Shown here piece by piece: positions 46,501 through 55,476 of a stretch of DNA of 64,000 nt; position 1 is the first letter of the stretch, and every line of letters starts with the position of its first letter. The stretch is from Alphaproteobacteria bacterium (GTDB taxonomy: Bacteria; Pseudomonadota; Alphaproteobacteria; Acetobacterales; Acetobacteraceae). Location: positions 62,001 through 126,000 of the forward strand of contig JAFKFI010000054.1 of assembly GCA_017307285.1 (NCBI GenBank). The letters are read 5' to 3'. The notes beneath the pieces were generated by a model. It was not told the origin of the DNA and searched no databases. It worked only from the letters and a program-made list of their open reading frames with translations. The translations under genes and the position numbers were made by a program.

Positions 46501-46639
46501 GGAAATCGCCCGGGCCCTGGAGGCTGCGGCGCACCTGGGCGCGCTGTACGCCGAGGCCGCGGCGGCAAAGCGCGACCTCGACAGCGCGTCTGGCGGCCCG
46601 GCGCGGCCCGCATCGGCGTCGAGCGGACCCGGCCCATGA
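43511..46639 (+). CDS. traI: MobF conjugative relaxase-helicase (TraI/TrwC type)
   Basis: A 1042-residue protein. The N-terminal MobF relaxase domain (1-300) begins with LTAYYTGRDSRAAW and FDFVFSPHKSVTL and has the metal-binding histidines HAHIHH at 207-212. The C-terminal RecD-like helicase (about 480-900) has Walker A GIAGAGKT at 514-521, VLVIDEVSQIGP and a late ALTIDAAQGITADEH. Relaxases of this type nick oriT, attach to the 5' end and unwind the strand for transfer. A GTG at 43508 overlaps the previous stop; ATG at 43511 is the alternative. The frame is intact. Confidence 0.93.
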   Translation: MNFRKIAAASKGKLLLRYFTEDTPEPIHPPALDANGRQLEEGGRLTAYYTGRDSRAAWRPDMPTAVARAIGIDPYRMPRDADLSRLFEARRADTGEAWSQHKRKLSGFDFVFSPHKSVTLAAEFAATPAESAAIWNAIDRASDTAMRHVAQVVGWARKGAGGEDGADPGAVGWISFRHHTARPTLPIQDGRGGSTYLADAPVAGDPHAHIHHFLMNLVVTDDGRIGSLDSRALTDSRIKEFGAYFQAVLADELRRLGIRHRYDPTEQAVVLEAIPERVSKAFSKGRQQILDKAKAYAKDQGLDWDELAADNKMDILRDAGAAGRLGKSKADERHLWREQAEALGWSHQTVMEAASHEALTDAERHDRAYQFAARHLAQEFHTAAVISHEKLAMYAARGLIGTGIAGGTDDIKRVVELLEERGLRLKGEHVALVVAMFDDRVRVTNTAQIRIEEKLAATARAIARDRSGALSVQSLRQAITAIDATRPLNERFTPEQRAAIHALGEGGALTLLTGIAGAGKTSLLQPLVAAWQADKRFSEHGREVIGAATAWRQADALRDAGIGRTYALQPLLRMIEAGEFKASRNTVLVIDEVSQIGPRPMLKLLELQARTGMTIKALGDREQAQAIEAGDTIEILRRALPPEALPELLSTMRQATKRGQEIAGLFRDGNAEKALAMKRADGRAVLVGGDRDQVVARIAELYIERRDVLRGSGSKRGISITAPTNDDVAEISQAIRHRLKARSEIAADEVVYRAIDQRGQSYNLAVATGDRLRLFRRTWGTIGGKPSQVGNNGDVVEVVARTASGVRLRTKEGRVAEVEWRRLADDATGRLLLGFGHALTIDAAQGITADEHINALPRGTSGVTAFTSYVAESRSRGATWTLISEAAVYEAERHRQALGDVTPITTDDLWARVAEDMSQKPYKALATDLLTAARWDWAQAVDSFIACHHAIETAQRDNPDFGRDALKRYRAQAIDESLSRHLVALGAAMDRNAAERQEIARALEAAAHLGALYAEAAAAKRDLDSASGGPARPASASSGPGP

Positions 46640-47135
46640 GCCTTTCCCCGGTCGCCCGCGGCTTGTGTGGCGGAACTCTCTCGAACACAAGGGATCGCCG
46701 ACGACCATCCGCTCGTTTGCCACCCCGGGGCCGCCTCGCTGTTCGCGCTTGCGGGCTGCGGCCCATTCGCCGTCGGGGATCCGCGCTGATGCCGGAACCC
46801 GCATGTGGCCCGTCGCCAGCCGCTTCGAGCAGGCTCGGCGGCGGGGCGGCATGGCTGGAGCGATCACTGACATCCCAGCAGTGCTACGCGTCGGCTTCGA
46901 CGCCGATCGTCAAGATCTACAAGCTCAGGGATTGCATCGTGTTCGACTACACGGCGTACCGAACCGACGTGGCCAGCCGCCGCCATGTCGACGAGTACGC
47001 TCAGCTGGATGGCTTCAACACGCCGCAGCAGCTCACGAAATACCTAGCCGGTGCCGAAGAGTTCGTACAGGCAGACCTCGCGCAGCTCAATCCTGCTGCG
47101 GCAGGGCCATCGCTACAACTGCCCGGCGGAAGCTG
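46636..47135 (+). CDS. Doubtful hypothetical protein after the relaxase
   Basis: A 166-residue frame whose ATG overlaps the relaxase stop. The first 80 residues are low-complexity. The second half looks more protein-like (TPIVKIYKLRDCIVFDYTAY, YAQLDGFNTPQQLTKYLAGA). It may be a remnant joined to spurious sequence. No family is recognised. Confidence 0.3.
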
Positions 47136-47360
47136 ATGCACCGGCGCTGGCTCGCTGGGTCACGCTTCGAGCAGGCAGCGGATCACATCGTGATGGAGGA
47201 ATGGATCGCCGCCGTCGAGGCAGCGACGGCATGGCGCGAACGCCTGGGAGCACAGATCGAAGCGATGCTGCCGGACTCGTCCCTCGAATCTGTGGTGCGG
47301 GCGCCGCCAAGTCGGAAGGCAGCCACCAGCCGGTCTCAATCCCCCAGAGTCATCGAGGCT
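47136..47360 (+). pseudogene. IS110-family transposase fragment
   Basis: The frame MHRRWLAGSRFEQAADHIVM, then EEWIAAVEAATAWRERLGAQ and IEAMLPDSSLESVVRA, matches the middle of IS110-type transposases (HRRWLAGLRFEHPA..., just before the conserved ALQALRGI). Both the DEDD N-terminal half and the serine-containing C-terminal half are missing. It lies directly before the SIR2 gene and marks a recombination scar. Confidence 0.55.
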
Positions 47361-47470
47361 TAGCAGGGGCGATGCCGCCAGAGCCGTCGGCCCGGCCACG
47401 GTGCGTCATATTCTTGTCCGCTTACAGCGGCTATGTGACAAGCTGTCAGGCTCCATAATAACATTCGGCC

Positions 47471-50400
47471 ATGAGCAGTGCCAGGTTGATCGCCAAGGTG
47501 TCGCGACTAGAGTTGCCGGCTGGACTGATCCAGGCCGTCCAGAACAAGCGCGTCGTCATGTTTCTCGGCGCGGGCGCCTCGATGGAGGCGCGGGGGCCGA
47601 ATAACGTAAAGCCGCCGTCCGCAGATGCGCTGCGCTCAACGCTTGCTAATCATTTCTTCGCCCAGGCTATGGATGGTTATGACCTGATGTCCGTCGCCGA
47701 CATGGCGATCACGACGGCCGGCCAGGGCGTCGTGTTCGAGCGCATCCGGGCGGTGCTAGAACCCTTTTCACCTTCGGCAGCGCACCTCCTTCTGCCGCGG
47801 TTTCACTGGCGCGCCATTGCCACCACTAATTACGACCTTCTAATAGAACGGGCCTACGCGGCGACACCGCAGGCGGTCCAGACGGTTGTCCCGTTCGTGA
47901 AGAACTCCGAACCGGTCGAGGAGCGGCAGCAGAACGTCAGCCGTCCGGTGCTTCTGCTCAAGCTGCATGGCTGCCTGGCCCACATGCACGACGAGGCCGT
48001 CCCCCTCGTGCTCTCGCACGAGCACTACGCGCTCCACTCCCGTCACCGCGGCCGGCTATTCACCCGCCTGAACGACATGGCGCACGAATCTACCTTTGTC
48101 TTCTGCGGCTACAGCCTGGGAGACGCCCACATTCGTGAAATCCTCCACATCCTAGCGGCGAACGGCGTTAAGCGGCCCATGTGGTACATCGTCACGCCCA
48201 AGGCTATCGACCCGGAGGTCTCCTACTGGGCAGCTCAGAACGTCCATGTCATACGAAGCACCTTCGGCGGCTTCATGACTGCGCTGAACAATACTCTCCC
48301 CGAGATGTGGCGCGGGCTGGAGCCGGGGGCCGGCATTACAGAGCTGCCTGTGCAGGCCCACTTCCGCACCAGGGCCGACCCGTCGGTGTCCTTGAGAATC
48401 GCCCTTGGCAGAGACTTTCGGCACGTCCATGCCGCAATGCCCTTCGAGCCTCAGAACCCTGGCAGGTTCTACGAAGGCTACGACACCGGGTGGGGTGGGA
48501 TCGTGCTTGGCTTGGACGTCCAGCGGCGAATTGTTGAAGACCTTCTGTTGGAGGCTGTGTCAGAAGATCTCGGCGGCCCGCCGGTACGCTTCCATCTCAT
48601 CCGCGGCCCGGCGGGAAGCGGCAAAACCGTTGCGCTGAAGAGGGCCGCGTGGAACGCGGCGACCCACCTGGACCAGCTCGTGATGTGGCTTGAGGACGAC
48701 GGGGTGCTAAGGGCCGACGTCTTGGCCGAACTGTATGATCTCACGGGCAAACGCATCGTGCTATTCACGGACCGGGCCGCGGAGAGGTGGCCCGCGATCG
48801 AAGGGCTCCTTTCCGCGGCACTCGCCAAGGGCATGCTCCTCAGCGTCATAGCGGCCGAGCGGGACAGCGAGTGGAACGTCTACGGTGCGCGCACCGCAGA
48901 CAGCGTCGCCCCCTCGGAGCTGCGAATTGGCCAGCTCTCAAGCCCCGAGATCGAGAACCTCGTCGATCTTCTCGCGCAGCATGGCAGCCTTGGGCTGCTC
49001 CAAGACGCGCCACGAGAACAGCGGATCGAGGCGTTTGTTAGAAGGGCGGACCGTCAGCTACTCGTCGCGCTTCACGAGGCAACCCGAGGGAAGCCGTTCG
49101 AGGACATTATCTACGACGAGTATGAGAACCTAGTGCCTGAGCGTGCTCGCCGTCTCTATCTCGACATCTGCACGCTGCATCAGTTCGGGGCGCCCGTGCG
49201 CGCCGGAACTATATCAAGATCGAGCGGCATCCGCTTCGACGACTTTAAGACGGAGCTGCTGGCCCCCCTGGAGAACGTGGTGATGGTTGTGCAGGACGCC
49301 TACAGTGGCGATATGGCCTACCGATCCCGCCACGCCAAAGTGGCGGAGATGGTTTTTCAACAGGCGTGCCCGGACGACGGCGCGAGGGTCGAGCGCCTGA
49401 CACGACTCGTCGAGCAACTCGACGTGGGGTTCTCAGTAGATCGCCATACGCTCGAGCAGATTTCGCGTGGCAGGAGTCTTGGCACCCTAATTCAAACAGC
49501 GGCACTTGGTCGCGAGGTCTACCAAGCAATACTGAGGGCCGATCCGGACCAAGCCTTCGTCTACCAGCAATGGGCCATCTACGAAATGCAGGTGCCCGAA
49601 GGGTCCTACGACGAGGCGGAGCGTCTCGCCGGAAAGGCCGCCGAACTAAACCCGCGCAGCAAGACGATAGCGCATACCCGGGCGGAGGTGGCCCGCCGCC
49701 GGGCTCAGGACGAATCATCGCCCATAAGGCGAGAACGGTTCAGGCAGCAGGCCAGGCAGCGCTTGTCAGACGCCGGGAGTAGCACCGACACATGGGTGCT
49801 CGGGGCTCGCTGCAAGTTGCTGGTGGACGAGGTGACCGACCTCGTCGCAGGCATCGGCGAGAATGCGGACGAGGCTCAGGCTGTAGAGCTCGCCGAGAAA
49901 GTCCGGGATGCGCATGCCGCGCTGAGGCAGTTCCAGCAGCTGCACTCCGACGACGCCGACGTCCTGCAGACTGAAGCTCGGCTCCACGAAGCACTCGATC
50001 AGGGTGCGCGCGCCATTAGCGCCCTGGAGCGTGCCTGGAACGCTAAGCCGCACGGTTCCGCCGTGGCGTTGCGTCTGTCCAAAGCTTACGCAAACAAAGG
50101 AGAGGCTGACCGTGCATCGGCGATCCTGCGAGATGCGCTGACCAGGAACCCCGACGACAAAGCGGTGCATCTCGAACTTGCCAAGATCGCTATCGAAACC
50201 GAGCAGCCGCTGTCGAAGGCGAGCCATCATCTCGAACGGAGCTACGCGCGCGGCGACAAGAACTTTGACGCCCGACACCTGCACGCTCAGCTTCTGTTCA
50301 TGCTCGGGTCCGCTGGCGAGGCGCGCGACCTCTTCAGAGAAGTCGACCACGCGGCGCCACCCAGTTTTCGCTCGGGCTCTTCGATCCCTGACACCCCCGT

Positions 50401-50623
50401 GTCGCGGCGCCTCAACAAGTACCGCGGCCGCATCGTGCGCAAAGAGGCAACATATGCGTTCGTTGTCACGGCGACCTACCCGGACCACCTCTACGCAGCG
50501 GAGAAGCACTCGGAACAGGATCACTGGGGAGTATTTGGGACAGGCAGCGATGTCGAGTTCAGCGTCGGGTTCACCCGCAGAGGACCTGTAGCCCAGGACG
50601 TGAGGCTCATTATCCAGCGTTGA
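47471..50623 (+). CDS. SIR2-STAND-TPR protein with cold-shock-like C-terminus
   Basis: A 1050-residue protein. Residues 20-270 are a SIR2 domain (GAGAS 33-37, TTNYD 118-122, catalytic-type LHG at 165-167), likely an NAD hydrolase. A STAND NTPase follows with Walker A GPAGSGKT (379-386) and LYDLTGKRIVLFTDRA. Residues about 680-960 are TPR-like repeats. The last 70 residues (KYRGRIVRKEATYAFVVTAT ... DVEFSVGFTRRGPVAQDVRL) resemble a cold-shock OB-fold. SIR2-STAND proteins such as Avs5 sense phage proteins and kill the cell by NAD depletion. The gene is flanked by an IS110 relic and looks like acquired defence cargo. The terminal fold is inference. Confidence 0.8.
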   Translation: MSSARLIAKVSRLELPAGLIQAVQNKRVVMFLGAGASMEARGPNNVKPPSADALRSTLANHFFAQAMDGYDLMSVADMAITTAGQGVVFERIRAVLEPFSPSAAHLLLPRFHWRAIATTNYDLLIERAYAATPQAVQTVVPFVKNSEPVEERQQNVSRPVLLLKLHGCLAHMHDEAVPLVLSHEHYALHSRHRGRLFTRLNDMAHESTFVFCGYSLGDAHIREILHILAANGVKRPMWYIVTPKAIDPEVSYWAAQNVHVIRSTFGGFMTALNNTLPEMWRGLEPGAGITELPVQAHFRTRADPSVSLRIALGRDFRHVHAAMPFEPQNPGRFYEGYDTGWGGIVLGLDVQRRIVEDLLLEAVSEDLGGPPVRFHLIRGPAGSGKTVALKRAAWNAATHLDQLVMWLEDDGVLRADVLAELYDLTGKRIVLFTDRAAERWPAIEGLLSAALAKGMLLSVIAAERDSEWNVYGARTADSVAPSELRIGQLSSPEIENLVDLLAQHGSLGLLQDAPREQRIEAFVRRADRQLLVALHEATRGKPFEDIIYDEYENLVPERARRLYLDICTLHQFGAPVRAGTISRSSGIRFDDFKTELLAPLENVVMVVQDAYSGDMAYRSRHAKVAEMVFQQACPDDGARVERLTRLVEQLDVGFSVDRHTLEQISRGRSLGTLIQTAALGREVYQAILRADPDQAFVYQQWAIYEMQVPEGSYDEAERLAGKAAELNPRSKTIAHTRAEVARRRAQDESSPIRRERFRQQARQRLSDAGSSTDTWVLGARCKLLVDEVTDLVAGIGENADEAQAVELAEKVRDAHAALRQFQQLHSDDADVLQTEARLHEALDQGARAISALERAWNAKPHGSAVALRLSKAYANKGEADRASAILRDALTRNPDDKAVHLELAKIAIETEQPLSKASHHLERSYARGDKNFDARHLHAQLLFMLGSAGEARDLFREVDHAAPPSFRSGSSIPDTPVSRRLNKYRGRIVRKEATYAFVVTATYPDHLYAAEKHSEQDHWGVFGTGSDVEFSVGFTRRGPVAQDVRLIIQR

Positions 50624-50887
50624 ACTCCGGACTACCTCGGCCCTCATCTCGCAGCCAGGTAACGGGGGACCAACTGTAAGAGCTGAGCGGCCGACCGTGT
50701 GGCTACAGCAAATGTCCGCTTACCACCCCAGGCGTCCGGGCGTCCGGTCTTAATGAACGCCACCCAGGTTGGAGCCTCGCGATGTCCGTGGAGCTTTCTT
50801 GCCAAGCACATGATCGGCCGACAGGCCGGCGATCAGGGTTTCAGCATGTGCGATGTCACCGCCCCGCTGGGTCGGGCATGGGGTTGA
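50624..50887. other. Right flank of the SIR2 gene
   Basis: About 260 bp between convergent genes. Base use returns from the more AT-rich defence gene to the backbone. I see no terminal repeat or terminator with confidence. Confidence 0.35.
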
Positions 50888-51646
50888 TCACTGAAAGTCC
50901 AGGTGCGCCGGCGCCCACACATAGGCTCCGTTGCGCCACACGTAGCGGCCGGGCACCTGGTCGGCGGACTGCACGCGCCGCAACGTGGTCTCCGGCGGCA
51001 CCCAGACGTGGCGCGCCCCGTGCAAGGCCCAGTGTCCCGGCAGCAAGGCATAGGTAGCCGGCGGCGGCGCGGCGGCGACGGCGGGCGGTGGTTGGATATA
51101 GACCAGGGGCGGCGGCTGAGCGTCGATGACGGCCGGCGAGGCGAGTTGTGTCGGGGGCTGGGTGGCAACCAGGGTGGACTGGAAGGAGGCGGATTGCGTG
51201 CCGCCGGTATCGGCGGCCAGCGCGGCATCGATGGCGCTGATCGCCGCCGCCCGGTCATGCGCGGCCAGCGCGCGCCAGGCGGCCGCGATGTCCTGCACGA
51301 TGCGCTGACCGTCGGGTACGGCGATCAGCGACGGCGGGGTGACGCGGTCGAGCAGCCGGGTCTCGGCGCGCTCCAAAGCCTCCTGCGCCTTCCCCGTTCG
51401 CCCAGCCAGGACGGCGATCCGGGCGGCCAGCAGAAATTCCCTCGGCGGGTCGGACGGTGGGGTCGGCGGGACTGGCAGGGCCGGCCCGACCACCGAGCGC
51501 GTGTGCAACGCCGCGAGATTGGCGGCGCGCGTGCGGGACGACGGCGGCCGGCGATCGATCGTCTGCGCTCGGGCCGCCACGCCGCAACCGGCCACCAGGA
51601 TCGCGGCGAGGGCGGCGCGAGTGAGCGGTCCCGGTTTGGCGCGCAT
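50888..51646 (-). CDS. Secreted TPR-like protein with Tyr/Trp-rich C-terminus
   Basis: A 252-residue protein with an export signal (LTRAALAAILVAGCGVAARA; AGC could also be a lipobox). The middle is helical (FLLAARIAVLAGRTGKAQEA, AAISAIDAALAADTG). The end has two copies of a Tyr/Trp/Gly motif (LLPGHWALHGARHVWVPPET, PGRYVWRNGAYVWAPAHLDF) of the YXWXGXW type. It is the last gene of the coupling-protein operon, probably a periplasmic or outer-membrane factor of the transfer apparatus. Confidence 0.6.
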   Translation of the reverse strand: MRAKPGPLTRAALAAILVAGCGVAARAQTIDRRPPSSRTRAANLAALHTRSVVGPALPVPPTPPSDPPREFLLAARIAVLAGRTGKAQEALERAETRLLDRVTPPSLIAVPDGQRIVQDIAAAWRALAAHDRAAAISAIDAALAADTGGTQSASFQSTLVATQPPTQLASPAVIDAQPPPLVYIQPPPAVAAAPPPATYALLPGHWALHGARHVWVPPETTLRRVQSADQVPGRYVWRNGAYVWAPAHLDFQ

Positions 51647-51687
51647 GATCGCATGGCCTTTGCTGTTCGGGGATTGGCCGGCTTCCC

Positions 51688-52047
51688 TCATCGGGGAAAC
51701 CGTCGGCAGGGCTCGCGTGCGCGGATCGCGCCGAGCACCGGCTCGTGCGCCAGTAGCCATTGCGCGGCGCCGCCGCGGGTCTCGAAGGCCTTCACTGGGA
51801 GCGCCAGTTCGAGGGTTCGGCTCACACTGCGGATCTGGAGGATCTGGTCGGCCGACGGCAGGTCCGCCTCGAGCAGCAGCCTGGCCTGCTGGCGCCACGC
51901 CACGGTGATGGCCCGGAGTTCCGATATACGGTCGGTCGGCACCAGGACGGTCAGCTTGGCGATGCCGATGCTGGCGTTGCTCTCGCGATAGCGCTCGTTT
52001 GCGGCGGTGCGCTGCTCGGGCGGCCGCGGTTTGACGGCGCGCGGCAT
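51688..52047 (-). CDS. Small protein next to the coupling protein
   Basis: A 119-residue basic protein: IGIAKLTVLVPTDRISELRA, ITVAWRQQARLLLEADLPSA. The KLTVLVPTDRISELRAI stretch resembles a ribbon-helix-helix strand and helix, so it may bind DNA. It starts directly after the stop of the coupling-protein gene. A role in linking relaxosome and coupling protein is possible. Confidence 0.55.
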   Translation of the reverse strand: MPRAVKPRPPEQRTAANERYRESNASIGIAKLTVLVPTDRISELRAITVAWRQQARLLLEADLPSADQILQIRSVSRTLELALPVKAFETRGGAAQWLLAHEPVLGAIRAREPCRRFPR

Positions 52048-54393
52048 TCAGGCGGCCCGCTTCACGCGCGCCGTCGCGCGCAAGGCGCCGAGTTGCTCGA
52101 TGACCGCGGTGAGGTGTTGGCGGAACACCTCCGGCGGCATCGGCGGTGGTTCGATCGCCGCGATCGCCTCCAGTGCCTCGTCGCGATCGGCCAGAATCGA
52201 CAGCGCGACATCGCGGCAGGATGCTGCCGGCACCCCCGCGGCGTGCTGGATCGCGGCGATGCCGCGGAGCAGGTTTCCGTCGACCGGCTCGTGCGGCAGG
52301 CCCCCGGTCTGCGGACCCGCGAACGCTTCCTGGCTGGCGGTGGCCAGCATCGGCATCACGCCCGTAACCGGCGTGCCGTCGGCCGGCGGTGGCGGCCGGA
52401 CCGGAAGCTGGTTTTCGGGGAGACTGCTGATCGCGGCCAGGGCGCCGCGCGCGCAGGCGCGCGGGTTGTCGCCGTCGCGGGCGGCCCGTGCAAAGCCGCG
52501 CAGCAGCGCGGCCAGCGCCGGCGACAATGCCTCCTCGCCGCCGGCAAGGACGCTGCCGCGCTCAATGCGGGCAGCGATCGTGCCGATGCGGTCAAGCCGG
52601 GCGCGCAGGGTTTCCGGATTGGGCGGGGGGAGCATCAGGCTGCGCCCCAGCCGCTTCGGCCCCGTGTCATCGATCTCGGCGTGGAACAATCTGGCGTAGA
52701 TGCGGCGGCTGCCGAACAGCACGATCGCCTCGCCCTCGATCAGCGAGGTCAGGTCGTTCCAGTCCACCCGCGAGACCGACCGGACCTCGGCGTGGCGGGC
52801 CTCGCGGTAGTTGCCGTCGGAGGCGCCCTGATAGGACGTGGCCTGGGTGACGTTGGTCTGGCCGGCGGTCTTCTCGATCCACTCGCGGGTGCGCCCGGAA
52901 TCCTGCTGGCGCATGGCGATGGTGAGATTGGCGTTACCGAGCAGCGAGGCGGTCTTCTCGCCGAGCCGCGCCCAAATGCCGGACACCTCCTGAAAGCCGA
53001 GCACGAAGCTGATGTTCAGGCCGCGCCCCATGGCCAGCATGCGATCGAGGCCGCTGGTCGCATAGTAGGCCAGCTCGTCGAGCACGATGGGGAAGGGGGA
53101 CGGGCCCATGCCGGGCTTGTCGGCCGCGGTGTAGTCGCCCTCCAGCGAGGCGCCGAGCAGCTGCGCCATCATGCCGCGCAACGAGGCGACGACCAGCTTG
53201 CCGAGGGCGGCGAGGGTGGCGTCGGAGTTTTCCAGCGCCGGCAGGTTGACCACCAGGATGCGGCGGTTGAGCACGACGTCGCGCATGTCGATGTCGCCGC
53301 TCTCGACCTTGAAGATGTGGCCGAGCGAGACGACGAGCTGGGTGAAGGTCGCCGTGAAATAGAACTGCGCGTAGCCGTGCTGTTTGCTGGGCTCGTCTCC
53401 CTTCTGCTTATCGAGCGGTACCGTCGGATCATAGCCGGGCAGCTCGCCGAGATAGTCCTTCAGCGGTCCGATCAGTTCCTCGGGTATCTCGTCCTTGACG
53501 TCGATCTCGGTCTCGATGCCGGTCTCGGCGTTGCGCAACAGGACGATCTTCTGCATCGCGAGCTTCCAGATCCACCGCAGATAGATGGCGGACCGGATGA
53601 CCTCGATGTTCAGCAGCACGCCCTTGTGGTCGCGCAGCCAGACCAGCACCGGCGCGATGGTGCCGATCAACGCCACAGCGCGATCCCGAAACACGCCATT
53701 GGTGTCGTTCTGGGTCTGCTCGCCCATCTGGCTCGCCAGCATCTCGCGCAGCGCGTCGGCGTTGCCGGTGGCGAAGCAGTTGAAGGTATTGCTGTCCTTG
53801 AGGCCCGACGCGACCATGAAGTTCAGCACACGCACATCGTCCTCGCGGCCGAAGCGGCGGGCGAGTGCGAGCACCTTGCCGAACAGGTCGCGGTCCGCCT
53901 TGCCGTCCACCAGCACGAAGCCGGAGCCTTGCGCGAGCGCGCTGGCGAGCAGGCTGAGGATCGCCGTGGTCTTGCCGGCGCCGGTGGTGCCGGGAATGGT
54001 CATGTGCTGGCGGGCATCCTCCGGCGTCGCCCAGAGCTCCTGGCCGGTGATGCTCCAGCCGATGAACAGACTGCCCGCCGCCATCTTCGCCTTGCGGCTG
54101 CCGGGGGTCGGGTTGCTGTAGTCGGGCAGGGCGGCGGTGCGCGGCAGCCGCATCGGCAGCTTGACCCGGCGGGTCAGCACCCACCACGCGTAGAGGAGCG
54201 CGGCCGGCACGGCGAGGTCGACGACGGCAGGCTCGAAGAACGTGCCGACCGCTGCCATGCCAAGAATGATGCCGGACCCCGAGCTGCGCAGCGCTTCCGA
54301 CAGCCGGGTGGTGAAGGGACGGATGTCGCGCAGGCTCTGCGCGCCGGTGCGCTCGAACTGCTCCTGCGGCCCGATGATCTGGCGGGGGATCAT
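52048..54393 (-). CDS. Type IV coupling protein (DotL/IcmO, TrbC type)
   Basis: A 781-residue ATPase. Two membrane spans at the N-terminus (SGIILGMAAVGTFF, DLAVPAALLYAWWVLT) precede Walker A GTTGAGKTT (135-143) and Walker B-like FPIVLDELAYYAT. The late AGQTNVTQATSYQG region also fits the TraD/VirD4/DotL family. Coupling proteins bring the relaxase-DNA complex to the secretion channel. It matches the I-type (TrbC, DotL) branch, in keeping with the neighbouring Dot/Icm genes. The ATG at 54393 is preferred; the frame continues upstream without support. Confidence 0.88.
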   Translation of the reverse strand: MIPRQIIGPQEQFERTGAQSLRDIRPFTTRLSEALRSSGSGIILGMAAVGTFFEPAVVDLAVPAALLYAWWVLTRRVKLPMRLPRTAALPDYSNPTPGSRKAKMAAGSLFIGWSITGQELWATPEDARQHMTIPGTTGAGKTTAILSLLASALAQGSGFVLVDGKADRDLFGKVLALARRFGREDDVRVLNFMVASGLKDSNTFNCFATGNADALREMLASQMGEQTQNDTNGVFRDRAVALIGTIAPVLVWLRDHKGVLLNIEVIRSAIYLRWIWKLAMQKIVLLRNAETGIETEIDVKDEIPEELIGPLKDYLGELPGYDPTVPLDKQKGDEPSKQHGYAQFYFTATFTQLVVSLGHIFKVESGDIDMRDVVLNRRILVVNLPALENSDATLAALGKLVVASLRGMMAQLLGASLEGDYTAADKPGMGPSPFPIVLDELAYYATSGLDRMLAMGRGLNISFVLGFQEVSGIWARLGEKTASLLGNANLTIAMRQQDSGRTREWIEKTAGQTNVTQATSYQGASDGNYREARHAEVRSVSRVDWNDLTSLIEGEAIVLFGSRRIYARLFHAEIDDTGPKRLGRSLMLPPPNPETLRARLDRIGTIAARIERGSVLAGGEEALSPALAALLRGFARAARDGDNPRACARGALAAISSLPENQLPVRPPPPADGTPVTGVMPMLATASQEAFAGPQTGGLPHEPVDGNLLRGIAAIQHAAGVPAASCRDVALSILADRDEALEAIAAIEPPPMPPEVFRQHLTAVIEQLGALRATARVKRAA

Positions 54394-54450
54394 CGCGCTT
54401 CGGCCGCCTGCGCGAGGGGGACGGCGAGGGGGACCAGAACCGTCACACAC

Positions 54451-54948
54451 CTACTCCTGCAGGCCGAACGGGTTGGATGGTGCGCCGCCAGTCGCGGACG
54501 GCGCTGGCTGGCCCGGCGGCGGCGAGACCTGGGGTGGCGCCGCCAGCTGCTGGCGGAAGGCGGGCGGGATCTCGGCTTGCGAATGCGTCGCGGCAGGTCC
54601 CTGCGAGGGGCGGTTGGACGGGGCGCCTGGCGTCGCAGGGATGGTTGGCAGCGCCGCGTAGGCAGGCTTTTCGGGCAGCGGCATCGGAGGCCGATATTGC
54701 TCGACCTCCGGGTGGCCGGTGGTCGCCAGCGCGCCTTGCAGCGGACCGGCGGCGCTCGACCGCCCTGAGAGATGCTGCCCCGCAACGAAGGCGCCGCACA
54801 GCAACACCGTTGCCAGCGCGCCCTTCAGCAGCGGTCGACCGGGCGGCACGGTTGGCCGCTCCGGGGCCGTGGCGTCGGCAGGCGGGAATGCCGGCGCCCT
54901 GCCAATCGTGATGTGGACCTCGGTCCCTTCGGGAATCACCAATTCCAT
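54451..54948 (-). CDS. Single-span protein with proline-rich periplasmic tail
   Basis: A 165-residue protein: a cytoplasmic start (MELVIPEGTEVHITIGRAPA), one membrane span (LLKGALATVLLCGAFVAGQH) and a long proline/alanine-rich tail that ends NPFGLQE. Such a layout could reach through the periplasm, as in some secretion-channel components. It precedes the coupling protein, and a transfer-gene box lies 50 bp upstream, so it opens this operon. No family is recognised. Confidence 0.65.
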   Translation of the reverse strand: MELVIPEGTEVHITIGRAPAFPPADATAPERPTVPPGRPLLKGALATVLLCGAFVAGQHLSGRSSAAGPLQGALATTGHPEVEQYRPPMPLPEKPAYAALPTIPATPGAPSNRPSQGPAATHSQAEIPPAFRQQLAAPPQVSPPPGQPAPSATGGAPSNPFGLQE

Positions 54949-54998
54949 GTGCTGACCTCGATCCTGCTGTCGCTCAGGAGCAACCTGCCGAAGTGTCC

Positions 54999-55009
54999 TG
55001 CGAACGGGA
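54999..55009 (-). promoter_or_regulatory. Transfer-gene box 7
   Basis: CTCCCGTTCGCA in gene direction, 50 bp before the ATG at 54948, at the head of the coupling-protein operon. Confidence 0.6.
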
Positions 55010-55071
55010 GCCGTCTCCTGCGCGGTCCACGCGGCTCGGTCCCGAGCGCTGGAAGTGCTAGGCTGCGCGGC

Positions 55072-55443
55072 ATGAGCAGGATGCAGAAACAGTCGATCGC
55101 CGGCCTGACGGCGGGGGAGCGGGACTACATTCGCCGCGAACTCGATCGGTTCTTCTCGACGCTGCCGAGCGTCGCCGAGGGTTTCCAGCTGAAGACCTGG
55201 CGCGGCGGCCCGAATGCCGGCAAGCCGAAACTGCCACCGACCGCGCAGGGCCTGGTTGAGCGCGGCCTGATGCGACTTGACACCGGATACCGGCTGCCGC
55301 GCCTGTTCTTCACCGAGGCTGGCCTGACCGCCCTGCGCGCCATGATGTCGGACAGCCGCGTCGCCGACCCTGAGAAATTCGCCCATATCCGCCAGGAACT
55401 CGGCATCGATCCCGTGCCGGAACCAGACACCACGCTGGAGTGA
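55072..55443 (+). CDS. Small winged-helix-like protein between transfer operons
   Basis: A 123-residue protein: GLTAGERDYIRRELDRFFST, then TAQGLVERGLMRLDTGYRLP and FFTEAGLTALRAMM. The end of the protein looks like a winged helix (LVERGLMRL...LPRLFFTEAGL). It is the only + strand gene inside the minus-strand transfer block and is divergent from the coupling operon, the usual place of a regulator. It is a candidate for binding the CCGTTCGCA boxes. Confidence 0.55.
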   Translation: MSRMQKQSIAGLTAGERDYIRRELDRFFSTLPSVAEGFQLKTWRGGPNAGKPKLPPTAQGLVERGLMRLDTGYRLPRLFFTEAGLTALRAMMSDSRVADPEKFAHIRQELGIDPVPEPDTTLE

Positions 55444-55476
55444 GGCCGCCGCATCGAGCCGCATCTCGATCATCGG